Shown here in pieces: positions 35,874-54,153 of a DNA stretch of 64,000 nucleotides. The position numbers were made by a program, and so were the translations under genes. The notes under the pieces are model-generated. The model was not told the origin of the DNA, did no database searches, and worked only from the letters and a program-made list of their open reading frames with translations. Each line of letters starts with the position of its first letter. Position 1 is the first letter of the stretch. The DNA lies in contig NC_014829.1 of NCBI RefSeq assembly GCF_000177235.2, positions 62,001-126,000 on the forward strand. The letters are read 5' to 3'. The DNA is from Evansella cellulosilytica DSM 2522 (GTDB lineage Bacteria > Bacillota > Bacilli > Bacillales > Salisediminibacteriaceae).

Positions 35874-35891
35874 AAAGTGAGGTGAATGTCA

Positions 35892-36887
35892 TTGTTAAAA
35901 ATCGGGGACATTGAAATGAAGAATCAAGTCGTTCTTGCACCAATGGCTGGTGTATGCAATCCAGCGTTTCGATTAATTGCAAAAGAGTTTGGAACTGGAC
36001 TTGTTTGTGCTGAAATGGTCAGTGACAAAGCAATCCTTCATAAAAATCAAAGATCATTAAAAATGTTATACGTTGATGATAGAGAGAAACCATTAAGCCT
36101 ACAAATTTTTGGTGGTGATAAAGATACTTTAGTAGAAGCAGCAAAAGTCGTTGATAAGCAAACGAATGCAGACATCATCGATATTAATATGGGATGCCCA
36201 GTACCAAAAATTACGAGCTGTGATGCAGGGGCGCGTTGGTTGTTAAACCCGGATAAAATTTATGAAATGGTATCCTACGTTGTCGATGCTGTCGATAAAC
36301 CTGTTACGGTAAAAATGCGTATCGGTTGGGATGAAGAACATATATTTGCTATTGAAAATGCCGAAGCGGTAGAGCGTGCAGGTGGTAAAGCTGTTGCTGT
36401 CCACGGTCGTACGAGAGTGCAGATGTATGAAGGAGAAGCAAATTGGGATATCATTAGAGATGTTAAGAATGCTGTTAATATCCCTGTTATTGGTAATGGA
36501 GATATTAAAACACCAGAGGATGCTAAGCGTATGATCGATACGACAGGTGTTGACGGAGTCATGATCGGCCGTGCTGCTTTAGGAAACCCTTGGATGTTGT
36601 ATCGTACTATTCATTATTTGCAAACAGGTGAGAATAAACCTGAACCTAGTGATAAAGAAAAGATGGACGTATGTATTCTCCATATGGATCGTTTAGTATC
36701 GCTTAAAGGTGAAGTAGTAGCTGTACGTGAAATGCGTAAGCATGCAGCTTGGTATATAAAAGGGATGAAGGGGTCGTCTACACTACGTAATGCAATTAAT
36801 AGTGTAACGAAAAGAGATGACATGGCAGCTGTATTAAACGATTTTGTTGAGAATCAACAAGAAACCCCCGCTGTCGCAGGCCGTTGA
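35892..36887 (+). CDS. dusB: tRNA-dihydrouridine synthase
   Basis: FMN-dependent reduction of uridines in the D-loop of tRNA. TIM barrel with VVLAPMAGVCNPAFR, the catalytic cysteine in NMGCPVPKI, KMRIGWDE, the VHGRTR motif and IGNGDI; a C-terminal helical tail follows. AGGTGA ends at 35885, immediately before ATG 35886 but 6 nt before TTG 35892, so I take TTG 35892 (331 aa); the ATG would add two residues. Last gene of the folate unit; a terminator follows. Confidence 0.95.
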   Translation: MLKIGDIEMKNQVVLAPMAGVCNPAFRLIAKEFGTGLVCAEMVSDKAILHKNQRSLKMLYVDDREKPLSLQIFGGDKDTLVEAAKVVDKQTNADIIDINMGCPVPKITSCDAGARWLLNPDKIYEMVSYVVDAVDKPVTVKMRIGWDEEHIFAIENAEAVERAGGKAVAVHGRTRVQMYEGEANWDIIRDVKNAVNIPVIGNGDIKTPEDAKRMIDTTGVDGVMIGRAALGNPWMLYRTIHYLQTGENKPEPSDKEKMDVCILHMDRLVSLKGEVVAVREMRKHAAWYIKGMKGSSTLRNAINSVTKRDDMAAVLNDFVENQQETPAVAGR

Positions 36888-36927
36888 TTTGACAACATCT
36901 ATGAAGTTTCCTATAATACCTTTCAGA

Positions 36928-36966
36928 CAAACAAACTGCCAGTCAAAGAAACTGGCAGTTTTGTTG
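36928..36966 (+). terminator. Terminator after dusB
   Basis: AAACTGCCAG (36933-36942) / CTGGCAGTTT (36952-36961) with a 9-nt loop and a T/G-rich tail; flanking CAAACA and TGTTGTTTG can extend the stem. Confidence 0.88.
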
Positions 36967-37036
36967 TTTGATTTTGATTGTTTCAGTTAAGTATTAATAA
37001 TATACATAATGTCGTTTAAAATTTTTCATGAGTTAA

Positions 37037-38566
<1,530 letters not shown>

Positions 38567-38819
38567 GATAGGTTGATTCATAAGCTTGATTTTGTTCTTG
38601 AATTCATCTGCAACCAATAGAGCTACAGAAAAAACATGTAAGTAATTTTTATTTAGTTTCTATTTGATGATAATTGTATTAGAGCAAGGAACGTTCAATA
38701 GCTTAGGGTCCACTCCATAATAAATTCTTTTATTGCTAGTGTGTATATATTTTGGGGATGGACAGAATGAGCATTCTTCTGTAACTGTATGTAATTACTA
38801 AACACTTTCATTTAATGTC

Positions 38820-38849
38820 AAAAATGATGTAGTCCTAAACATCATTTTT
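38820..38849 (+). terminator. Terminator in the lysS-rrn gap (1)
   Basis: AAAAATGATGT (38820-38830) / ACATCATTTTT (38839-38849), perfect 11-bp stem, 8-nt loop, U-rich end. It lies 254 bp after lysS. Apart from this hairpin, a second one and the rrn promoters, I see nothing in 38567-39280. Confidence 0.75.
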
Positions 38850-38925
38850 AATGAGTGAAGTTAATGAAGAACATGACAAGATTAATAAAAAAAATTAGTG
38901 CTGCACGAGGTCGCTTTTTATGTCT

Positions 38926-38968
38926 AAAAAAACTGCTTGTAAAAGAATATCTTTTTAAGCAGTTTTTT
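38926..38968 (+). terminator. Terminator in the lysS-rrn gap (2)
   Basis: AAAAAACTGCTT (38927-38938) / AAGCAGTTTTTT (38957-38968) with further A/T pairing in the loop. The A-rich 5' side makes it able to work in both directions. Confidence 0.8.
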
Positions 38969-39118
38969 GTTTAATTTTTTTTGAAGCAGGGAATGCTCTT
39001 TTTGTAGAAGAATATTAAATTATTTCATTACATATTTGTTTAGCTAGCTTGTAATTGTTGTTTCATTACCTAAGCAAATACAAATTATTTAACAGTGTAA
39101 TTTTTTTATAAAAAAGGG

Positions 39119-39147
39119 TTGCATCGATTTTATTATCGTGGTATATT
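39119..39147 (+). promoter_or_regulatory. rRNA operon promoter P1
   Basis: TTGCAT (39119-39124), 17-bp spacer, TATATT (39142-39147). Confidence 0.65.
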
Positions 39148-39202
39148 ATTTTTTGTCGCTGAAAACAACACGAGATGATTCAAAAAAGATTATCAAAAAG
39201 TG

Positions 39203-39231
39203 TTGACAACAAATCAGCTAAATGTTATATT
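39203..39231 (+). promoter_or_regulatory. rRNA operon promoter P2
   Basis: TTGACA (39203-39208), 17-bp spacer, TATATT (39226-39231). Tandem P1/P2 is the usual arrangement for Bacillus rrn operons. Confidence 0.8.
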
Positions 39232-39239
39232 AATTAAGT

Positions 39240-39308
39240 CGCTGTCAAACGACAATTCATGACAGTGGAGAACAATTAAAAGATATTTTGACCTTTGAAA
39301 ACTAAACA
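39240..39308 (+). promoter_or_regulatory. rrn leader hairpin and boxA antitermination site
   Basis: CGCTGTCA (39240-39247) / TGACAGTG (39260-39267) form a leader stem. ACCTTTGAAAACTAAACA (39291-39308) is the boxA-like element; near copies precede both 23S genes (about 41371 and 47421) and the second 16S gene (about 45527). Confidence 0.65.
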
Positions 39309-39324
39309 AAAAGCCAAGCGAAGT
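39294..39324 (+). other. 16S processing stalk, 5' strand (operon 1)
   Basis: This leader stretch is the near reverse complement of 41046-41077 in the 16S-23S spacer, so the two can pair to form the RNase III stalk around 16S. The same pair recurs in operon 2 at about 45529-45559 and 47281-47312. An equivalent 23S stalk pairs 41377-41410 with 44446-44478, and 47427-47460 with 50496-50528. Confidence 0.7.
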
Positions 39325-39433
39325 GGGATAGACACATTAATCGTTTATACGATTGATGAAAGGATATCCCGTCAATAAGATTTAAAAATTAGCCAAAATT
39401 TGGCTTGATGTCAGAGACATCGAACTCAACAAT

Positions 39434-40990
<1,557 letters not shown>

Positions 40991-41151
40991 AAGGAGCAGT
41001 TATTTTCTACAACAACTGTAGAAACATAAAGCTCATTACTTTCGAACTTCGCTTTGGACTTTTTGTTTAGTTTTGAGAGATTATACTCTCTGTATAAGTT
41101 ATTAACTTAATAAATAGTATCTTATTTGTATATTCTTATACCCCTTTGTAG

Positions 41152-41228
<77 letters not shown>

Positions 41229-41241
41229 TAATAAAGGATTT

Positions 41242-41317
41242 GGGGCCTTAGCTCAGCTGGGAGAGCGCCTGCCTTGCACGCAGGAGGTCAGCGGTTCGAT
41301 CCCGCTAGGCTCCACCA
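41242..41317 (+). tRNA. tRNA-Ala (TGC), spacer copy
   Basis: 76 nt with CCA encoded; anticodon loop CTTGCAC. Identical to the copy at 45441-45516, just before operon 2. Confidence 0.96.
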
Positions 41318-41499
41318 ATTTATTAACGTAGTTTTAAGAACATAACGAATAGGGTTTTTAACTATGTTTGTCCTTTGAAAACTAGATAACAAAAACTGAT
41401 TTAAATGATCACCAGTAGATATCAATAGAAGTCTATTCTTCTAACGAAATCAACTGTGTGTCTTAGTTAAGGCGAATGTAAGACGCCACACTTTTTAGT

Positions 41500-44432
<2,933 letters not shown>

Positions 44433-44501
44433 ACTTTATTAAGACGATCATTTAATCAGATAATGTTATCTAGTTTTGAGAGGATAAACTCTCATAAAAA
44501 G

Positions 44502-44617
44502 TCCAGTGACGATAGCGGAGAGGTCACACCCGTTCCCATGCCGAACACGGTAGTTAAGCTCTCCAGCGCCGATGATAGTTGGGGGTTTCCCCCTGTGAAA
44601 GTAGGACGTTGCTGGGC
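44502..44617 (+). rRNA. 5S ribosomal RNA, operon 1
   Basis: About 116 nt; loop-A/B region AGAGGTCACACCCGTTCCCA and the terminal TCCAGTGAC / GTTGCTGGG pairing are present. No terminator follows; the tRNA cluster begins 8 nt later. Confidence 0.95.
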
Positions 44618-44625
44618 AGGTAAAT

Positions 44626-44701
44626 GGAGGATTAGCTCAGCTGGGAGAGCACCTGCCTTACAAGCAGGGGGTCGGCGGTTCGATCCCGTCATCCTCCACC
44701 A
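44626..44701 (+). tRNA. tRNA-Val (TAC)
   Basis: 76 nt, CCA encoded, anticodon loop CTTACAA. First of nine tRNAs in the order Val-Thr-Lys-Leu-Gly-Leu-Arg-Pro-Ala, as in B. subtilis trnJ. Confidence 0.96.
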
Positions 44702-44706
44702 TTTAT

Positions 44707-44782
<76 letters not shown>

Positions 44783-44800
44783 TATTCATTCCTTTTATAG

Positions 44801-44876
44801 GAGCCATTAGCTCAGTTGGTAGAGCATCTGACTTTTAATCAGAGGGTCGAAGGTTCGAGTCCTTCATGGCTCACCA
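44801..44876 (+). tRNA. tRNA-Lys (TTT)
   Basis: 76 nt, CCA encoded, anticodon loop CTTTTAA. Substrate of the lysS product encoded upstream. Confidence 0.96.
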
Positions 44877-44890
44877 TTTTAAAATTGTTT

Positions 44891-44975
44891 GCGGGTGTGG
44901 CGGAACTGGCAGACGCGCTAGACTTAGGATCTAGTGCCTTCGGGCGTGGGGGTTCGACTCCCTTCACCCGCACCA
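44891..44975 (+). tRNA. tRNA-Leu (TAG)
   Basis: 85 nt with a long variable arm, CCA encoded, anticodon loop CTTAGGA. Confidence 0.96.
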
Positions 44976-45023
44976 AACGATTTTAAAAAATATATAATTA
45001 GTCCGTTATTAACTTATTTATTT

Positions 45024-45098
45024 GCGGGAGTAGTTCAGTGGTAGAACACCACCTTGCCAAGGTGGGGGTCGCGAGTTCGAATCTCGTCTTCCGCTCCA
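45024..45098 (+). tRNA. tRNA-Gly (GCC)
   Basis: 75 nt, CCA encoded, anticodon loop TTGCCAA. Confidence 0.96.
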
Positions 45099-45123
45099 GT
45101 AATTTAAGTTTGTAATTCGTCTA

Positions 45124-45212
45124 GCCGGGGTGGTGGAATTGGCAGACACACAGGACTTAAAATCCTGCGGTAGGTGACTATCGTGCCGGTTCAAGTCCGG
45201 CCCTCGGCACCA
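45124..45212 (+). tRNA. tRNA-Leu (TAA)
   Basis: 89 nt with a long variable arm, CCA encoded, anticodon loop CTTAAAA. Confidence 0.96.
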
Positions 45213-45215
45213 TAA

Positions 45216-45292
45216 GCGCCCGTAGCTCAATTGGATAGAGCGTTTGACTACGGATCAAAAGGTTAGGGGTTCGACTCCTCTCGGGCGCGCCA
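45216..45292 (+). tRNA. tRNA-Arg (ACG)
   Basis: 77 nt, CCA encoded, anticodon loop CTACGGA; A34 should be deaminated to inosine. Only 3 nt after the preceding tRNA. Confidence 0.96.
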
Positions 45293-45356
45293 TAATAAAT
45301 TATACATGCACTAATCCCTTTATCTTTAGTATAGTGTTTGTAGATAGTTTAAATAA

Positions 45357-45433
45357 CGGGAAGTGGCTCAGCTTGGTAGAGCACCTGGTTTGGGACCAGG
45401 GGGTCGCAGGTTCAAATCCTGTCTTCCCGACCA
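45357..45433 (+). tRNA. tRNA-Pro (TGG)
   Basis: 77 nt, CCA encoded, anticodon loop TTTGGGA. Confidence 0.96.
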
Positions 45434-45440
45434 TCTTTTT

Positions 45441-45516
45441 GGGGCCTTAGCTCAGCTGGGAGAGCGCCTGCCTTGCACGCAGGAGGTCAGCGGTTCGATC
45501 CCGCTAGGCTCCACCA
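45441..45516 (+). tRNA. tRNA-Ala (TGC), cluster copy
   Basis: 76 nt, CCA encoded, identical to the spacer copy at 41242-41317. Last tRNA before the boxA of operon 2. Confidence 0.96.
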
Positions 45517-45668
45517 ATATTATTGATCTTTGAAAACTAAACAAAAAGCCAAGCGAAGTGGGATAGACACATTAGTCGTATATACGATTGATGAAAGGAT
45601 ATCCCGTCAATAAGATTTATAAATTAGCCAAAATTTAGCTTGATGTCAGAGACATCGAACTCAACAAT

Positions 45669-47225
<1,557 letters not shown>

Positions 47226-47336
47226 AAGGAGCAGTTATTTTCTACAACAACTGTAGAAACATAAAGCTCATTACTTTCGAACTTCGCTTTGGACTTTTTG
47301 TTTAGTTTTGAGAGGTCATACTCTCAAAATAAAGTC

Positions 47337-47417
47337 GTTGTGCTCGCTGAACGCTAACGCGTATCAGCTCAAAAGACAGCACAACTACTTGATTATCGCA
47401 CACTTGCGTGGTGCGAT
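47337..47417 (+). other. tRNA-less 16S-23S spacer with two hairpins (operon 2)
   Basis: Where operon 1 carries tRNA-Ile and tRNA-Ala, this spacer has GTTGTGCT (47337-47344) / AGCACAAC (47378-47385) and ATCGCAC (47395-47401) / GTGCGAT (47411-47417). Flanking spacer sequence on both sides matches operon 1. Confidence 0.7.
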
Positions 47418-47549
47418 TTGTCCTTTGAAAACTAGATAACAAAAACTGATTTAAATGATCACCAGTAGATATCAATAGAAGTCTATTCTTCTAACGAAAT
47501 CAACTGTGTGTCTTAGTTAAGGCGAATGTAAGACGCCACACTTTTTAGT

Positions 47550-50482
<2,933 letters not shown>

Positions 50483-50551
50483 ACTTTATTAAGACGATCA
50501 TTTAATCAGATAATGTTATCTAGTTTTGAGAGGATAAACTCTCATAAAAAG

Positions 50552-50667
50552 TCCAGTGACGATAGCGGAGAGGTCACACCCGTTCCCATGCCGAACACGG
50601 TAGTTAAGCTCTCCAGCGCCGATGATAGTTGGGGGTTTCCCCCTGTGAAAGTAGGACGTTGCTGGGC
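50552..50667 (+). rRNA. 5S ribosomal RNA, operon 2
   Basis: Matches the first 5S copy through its length; followed directly by a terminator. Confidence 0.95.
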
Positions 50668-50671
50668 AGAT

Positions 50672-50703
50672 AAAGTCATTCTCAATAGAGAGTGGCTTTT
50701 TTT
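50672..50703 (+). terminator. Terminator of the rrn/tRNA unit
   Basis: AAAGTCATTCTC (50672-50683) / GAGAGTGGCTTT (50688-50699, two wobble pairs), 4-nt loop, then a run of seven T. It is the first clear terminator after P1/P2 about 11.5 kb upstream. Confidence 0.88.
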
Positions 50704-50794
50704 ATTTGTTTAGGATTTGGACTTTTGTGAACCGAAGGTAGGGTTTGATTTGATAAATGTAGTGAAATGAATGAGGAGTGTTCTTTTAGGGAGG

Positions 50795-51895
50795 AGCGCA
50801 ATGATGCGTGAAATAGTGGTGGAAATAGAATAAAGTGTTTTATACAAGTGCAATGGCGCAATGAAAAGTGGAAGGAACGGAATAAAGTGTATCATACGAG
50901 GCCAATGACACGCTAGAAAGAAGTGGGAATGAAATAAAGTGTGTCATAGAAGTGCAATGACACGTGAGAAAGTATGAGGAAAGGAATAAGGTGTATCATA
51001 CGAAGGCAATGATGCATAAGAAAGTGGGAGGAACGGAATAAAGTGTGTCATACGAAGGCAATGATACACGAGAAAGAAGTTGGACCGAGATAAAGTGTGT
51101 CATAGAAGTGCAATGAAACGTGAGAAAGTATGTGGAAACGAATAAAGTGTATCATACGAAGGCAATGACGCATATAAAAGTGGGAGGAACGGAATAAAGT
51201 GTATCATACGAGGCCAATGACACGCGAGAAAGTAGTGGGAATGAAATAAAGTGTGTCATACGAGAGTAATGAAACATGAAATCTTAAGAAAAACAAAATA
51301 AGGTGTATCATACGCAAGCAATGCTGCCCCAAAACCAAAACCACACTCAACGAAGGTCATCATAGGACGCCAATGCTACCCCAAAACCAAATCCCCACTG
51401 AACGAAGGTCATCATAGGAAGTCAATGCTGCCCCAAAAGCAAAATCGCATCCAACAAAGGTCATCATAAGCAAGCAATGCTCCCCCAAAACCAAACTCAC
51501 ACTCAACAAAGGTCACCATAAGCAAGCAATGCTACCCCAAAAGCAAAACCGCACCCAACAAAGGTCATCATAAAGCAAGCAATGCTCCCCCAAACCCAAC
51601 CCCGCACTCAACGAAGGTCATCATAGGAAGTCAATGCTCCCCCAAAACCAACCCCACACTCAACGAAGGTCATCATACGCAAGCAATACTACCCCAAAAC
51701 TAAACCACCACTCAACGAAGGTAATCATAAGCAAGCAATGCTGCCCCAAAAACAAAAGTTCACCTAACGAAGGTCATCATAGGAAGCCAATGCTGACCAA
51801 AAAACGAAAACTTACTAAACAAAGGTCACCATAAGCAAGCAATGCTCCCCAAAACCAAACCCGCATCCAACAAAGTTCTCATACCAGGAGCATTA
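50795..51895 (+). repeat. 52-bp tandem repeat array, about 21 units in two subfamilies
   Basis: The anchor CAATG (or a one-base variant) recurs at 50799, 50851, 50903, 50955, 51007, 51059, 51111, 51163, 51215, 51267, 51319, 51371, 51423, 51475, 51527, 51580, 51632, 51684, 51736, 51788 and 51840: every step is 52 bp except one of 53. The left half of each unit carries an AAGGTn(a/g)TCATA-type core. The right half is purine/G-rich in the first units (about 50850-51300) and C/A-rich in the later ones (51320-51890). A last, degenerate unit ends near 51895. No unit variability of the spacer kind and no cas gene, so not CRISPR. 52 is not a multiple of 3 and no family-like protein is encoded. The flanks 50704-50794 and 51896-52150 hold nothing else that I recognise. 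Confidence 0.93.
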
Positions 51896-52165
51896 CCATC
51901 TCAACCTCCAAGACTAATCCCCAACCAAATTCCGCAAACTCCAACAACTAAACATAATCATAGAAGCCCCCTACAACTAACCATAATATTACATGAATCT
52001 TTAATGATTTAGGAAATATAATGAGACAAGTTTATATAATAATAAATAAGGGTAAATAATAACGTTGATACATTCGTACTATTAATCTCAATCATACAGA
52101 AAAGTACGATGCTTATAAGAATTGCCCTTCTACAATAATAAAATATAAGATTGGGGGGCTCTATT

Positions 52166-52873
52166 GTGTTGGATATATTAGCAAATGATACATTTATTAT
52201 GACAGTTCGTTTAGTTTTAGCTGCCATTTTAGGTGGTTTAGTTGGGGTGGAAAGAGAGTATCACCAACATCCTGCAGGGTTTAGAACACATCTCCTAGTA
52301 AGTGTGGGGTCCTGTTTAATTATGTTACTCGCATTTTATGGATTCCAAACATATATGAGTGAGAACGAAAATTACATTAATTTCGATCCTTCACGTTTAG
52401 CAGCTTATGTAGTTAGTGGTATTGGTTTTTTAGGAGCTGGAACAATATTAGTTCAAGGGTATACAGTAAGAGGATTGACAACTGCTGCTTCAATTTGGGT
52501 TGTAGCAGGAATTGGTTTAACAGTAGGTGCAGGGCTTTATACGCCAGCAATTATTACAACGGTAATTGTTATTTTAAGCCTTTATTTATTAGGTAAAATA
52601 GACTTTAATTTTTTATCAAAAGCACAAAAAAATAATATATATATTACAGTGGACGAAAACAAAAGTACACTAACGAGTATCATCAGTGTATGTGAACAAT
52701 TAGATATACAGATTAAAGCAATTAGTTCAGAAAGGCAAGAAGGATATAAAGAGAGTAGCGTAATTGAGTATCGTTTATATGTGGCAACAGTGGAGGAAAA
52801 AACGTACTACGCTCTTGTTGAAGCACTTCAAAATTATGAATTCGTTCGTAAAATAAACATTGATGCCAAGTAG
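52166..52873 (+). CDS. MgtC/SapB-family membrane protein
   Basis: 235 aa: an N-terminal domain of about five membrane segments (residues about 10-150) with GGLVGVERE, FRTHLLVSVGSC, GIGFLGAGTI and GLTTAASIWVVAGIGL, all typical of the MgtC/SapB/YhiD family, and a soluble ACT-like C-terminal domain (about 155-235). The family is tied to magnesium and acid homeostasis, with the biochemical role unsettled. GGGGGG at 52153-52158 points to GTG 52166. Not found at this position in B. subtilis; it lies between the repeat array and ctsR. Confidence 0.88.
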   Translation: MLDILANDTFIMTVRLVLAAILGGLVGVEREYHQHPAGFRTHLLVSVGSCLIMLLAFYGFQTYMSENENYINFDPSRLAAYVVSGIGFLGAGTILVQGYTVRGLTTAASIWVVAGIGLTVGAGLYTPAIITTVIVILSLYLLGKIDFNFLSKAQKNNIYITVDENKSTLTSIISVCEQLDIQIKAISSERQEGYKESSVIEYRLYVATVEEKTYYALVEALQNYEFVRKINIDAK

Positions 52874-52936
52874 AATTATCGCTTCTATATTTGGATATAC
52901 TAATAAAGGTTGGGCTATTATATAGATTCATTTTAC

Positions 52937-52964
52937 TTGCAGAGATTAAATTTTTCGATATAAT
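52937..52964 (+). promoter_or_regulatory. Sigma-A promoter of the ctsR operon
   Basis: TTGCAG (52937-52942), 16-bp spacer, TATAAT (52959-52964). The CtsR operator begins 8 bp downstream, over the expected start site. The remainder of the 265-bp mgtC-ctsR gap shows nothing else. Confidence 0.7.
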
Positions 52965-52972
52965 ATAATTAT

Positions 52973-52995
52973 AGTCAAAGATAGTCAAAGTCAAA
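52973..52995 (+). promoter_or_regulatory. CtsR operator
   Basis: AGTCAAA (52973-52979), GAT, AGTCAAA (52983-52989): a full CtsR heptad direct repeat with 3-nt spacing. A third GTCAAA (52990-52995) follows at once. It implies autoregulation of ctsR and heat or protein-stress induction of clpC. Confidence 0.9.
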
Positions 52996-53137
52996 TTTTG
53001 ACGATTCTTCATGGTTAGGATGGGGTATTAATTATCAATACAGATAATTGTTTGTTTTCAGGCAGATGCTCTCCTCGTCGGTCGTATCAATCTTTTTCTA
53101 TAAAAAAAATCGCCTTTTCTAAAAATGGAGGGGTAAG

Positions 53138-53602
53138 ATGCGGAACATATCAGATATTATTGAAGATTATTTAAAACAAATAATCGAACATAGTAAAAAT
53201 GAACTTATAGAGATTAAACGAAGTGAGTTAGCTGAAAGGTTTGAATGCGTGCCATCTCAAATTAATTATGTCATTAGTACTAGATTCACTATAGAAAAAG
53301 GTTATATGGTGGAAAGTAAAAGAGGTGGCGGTGGATATATCCGTATATCAAAAGTTAAGCTCAATGATAAAAATGAGTTAATTGATAAGCTAGTAGAAAT
53401 TACAGGCTCTCAAATATCTCAACATTCAGCTATCAGCATTATATCTCGATTGTATGAAGAAGAAGTTATCACAAAACGTGAAGCAAATCTAATGTTGAGT
53501 GTTATTGATCGGTCTATTATTAGCTTAACATTACCTCTACGTGATGAAATGAGGGCAAGGATTTTAAAAGCAATGATTTCAACCTTAAAGTATGAAGAAT
53601 AG
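53138..53602 (+). CDS. ctsR: Class III heat-shock repressor CtsR
   Basis: Winged-helix repressor of clpC, clpP, clpE and its own operon; heat or McsB releases it. 154 aa; the DNA-binding part (about residues 1-70) includes RFECVPSQINYVISTRFT and the glycine-rich wing SKRGGGGYIRI; a C-terminal dimer/tetramer domain follows. GGAGGGG before ATG 53138. Its own operator lies upstream. Confidence 0.97.
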   Translation: MRNISDIIEDYLKQIIEHSKNELIEIKRSELAERFECVPSQINYVISTRFTIEKGYMVESKRGGGGYIRISKVKLNDKNELIDKLVEITGSQISQHSAISIISRLYEEEVITKREANLMLSVIDRSIISLTLPLRDEMRARILKAMISTLKYEE

Positions 53603-53614
53603 GAGGGAGAAGTG

Positions 53615-54151
53615 ATGCTCTGTCAAGAATGTCAACAGCGCCAAGCGACATTACACTTCACGAAGATCATAAATGGTGAAAAAACAGAATTTCATATATG
53701 TGATACATGTGCAAAGGAAAAAGGTGATTATTTTCCGGGATCAAATAGTTTTTCTATACACCAATTATTATCAGGTTTGTTAGATGTAGAGAAACCATTG
53801 TCAACTACAAGTGGCACACAAATCACGCCTAAGAAAGAATTGAAATGTGAAAAGTGTGGCATGACATATCAACAGTTTGCTGATATAGGCAGATTTGGAT
53901 GCAGTGCTTGTTATGATACATTTAACGAAAAATTAGATCCTATTTTAAGGAGAATTCATAGTGGGAACTCCGTCCATGGTGGGAAAATACCGAGAAGAAA
54001 AGGGAAGGATCTCCACGTTCATAAAGAGATAGAACGCCTAAAACAAGATATGCAAAAATATATAAATGAAGAAGAATTCGAGAGTGCAGCAGAAGTTAGG
54101 GATCAAATCCGTTCCTTAGAAAAAAGCTTACAGGACGAAAAGGAGGGGTAA
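53615..54151 (+). CDS. mcsA: McsA, zinc-binding activator of McsB
   Basis: 178 aa with four zinc CxxC pairs: C3-x2-C6, C29-x2-C32, and two in the middle (CEKCGMT and CSACYD), then a UVR-type coiled helix pair near the C-terminus ([19 protein letters not shown]). It activates the McsB arginine kinase and acts in metal and heat stress. GGAGGG at 53602-53607 sets ATG 53615; the in-frame GTG at 53612 is too close. Confidence 0.96.
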   Translation: MLCQECQQRQATLHFTKIINGEKTEFHICDTCAKEKGDYFPGSNSFSIHQLLSGLLDVEKPLSTTSGTQITPKKELKCEKCGMTYQQFADIGRFGCSACYDTFNEKLDPILRRIHSGNSVHGGKIPRRKGKDLHVHKEIERLKQDMQKYINEEEFESAAEVRDQIRSLEKSLQDEKEG

Positions 54152-54153
54152 CT

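Noticed and set aside
51634-51834. 66-aa ORF on the + strand inside the 52-bp array
   Set aside because: It only reads through repeat units with a period not divisible by three, has no ribosome site, and has a biased composition with no protein resemblance.
50795-51895. CRISPR array
   Set aside because: The regular period could trigger CRISPR finders, but the whole unit is related from copy to copy, there are no constant repeat plus unique spacer parts, and no cas genes are in the window.
52151-52165. Upstream TTG start for the mgtC-family gene
   Set aside because: The codon directly abuts the G-run that serves as ribosome site; GTG 52166 has correct spacing.
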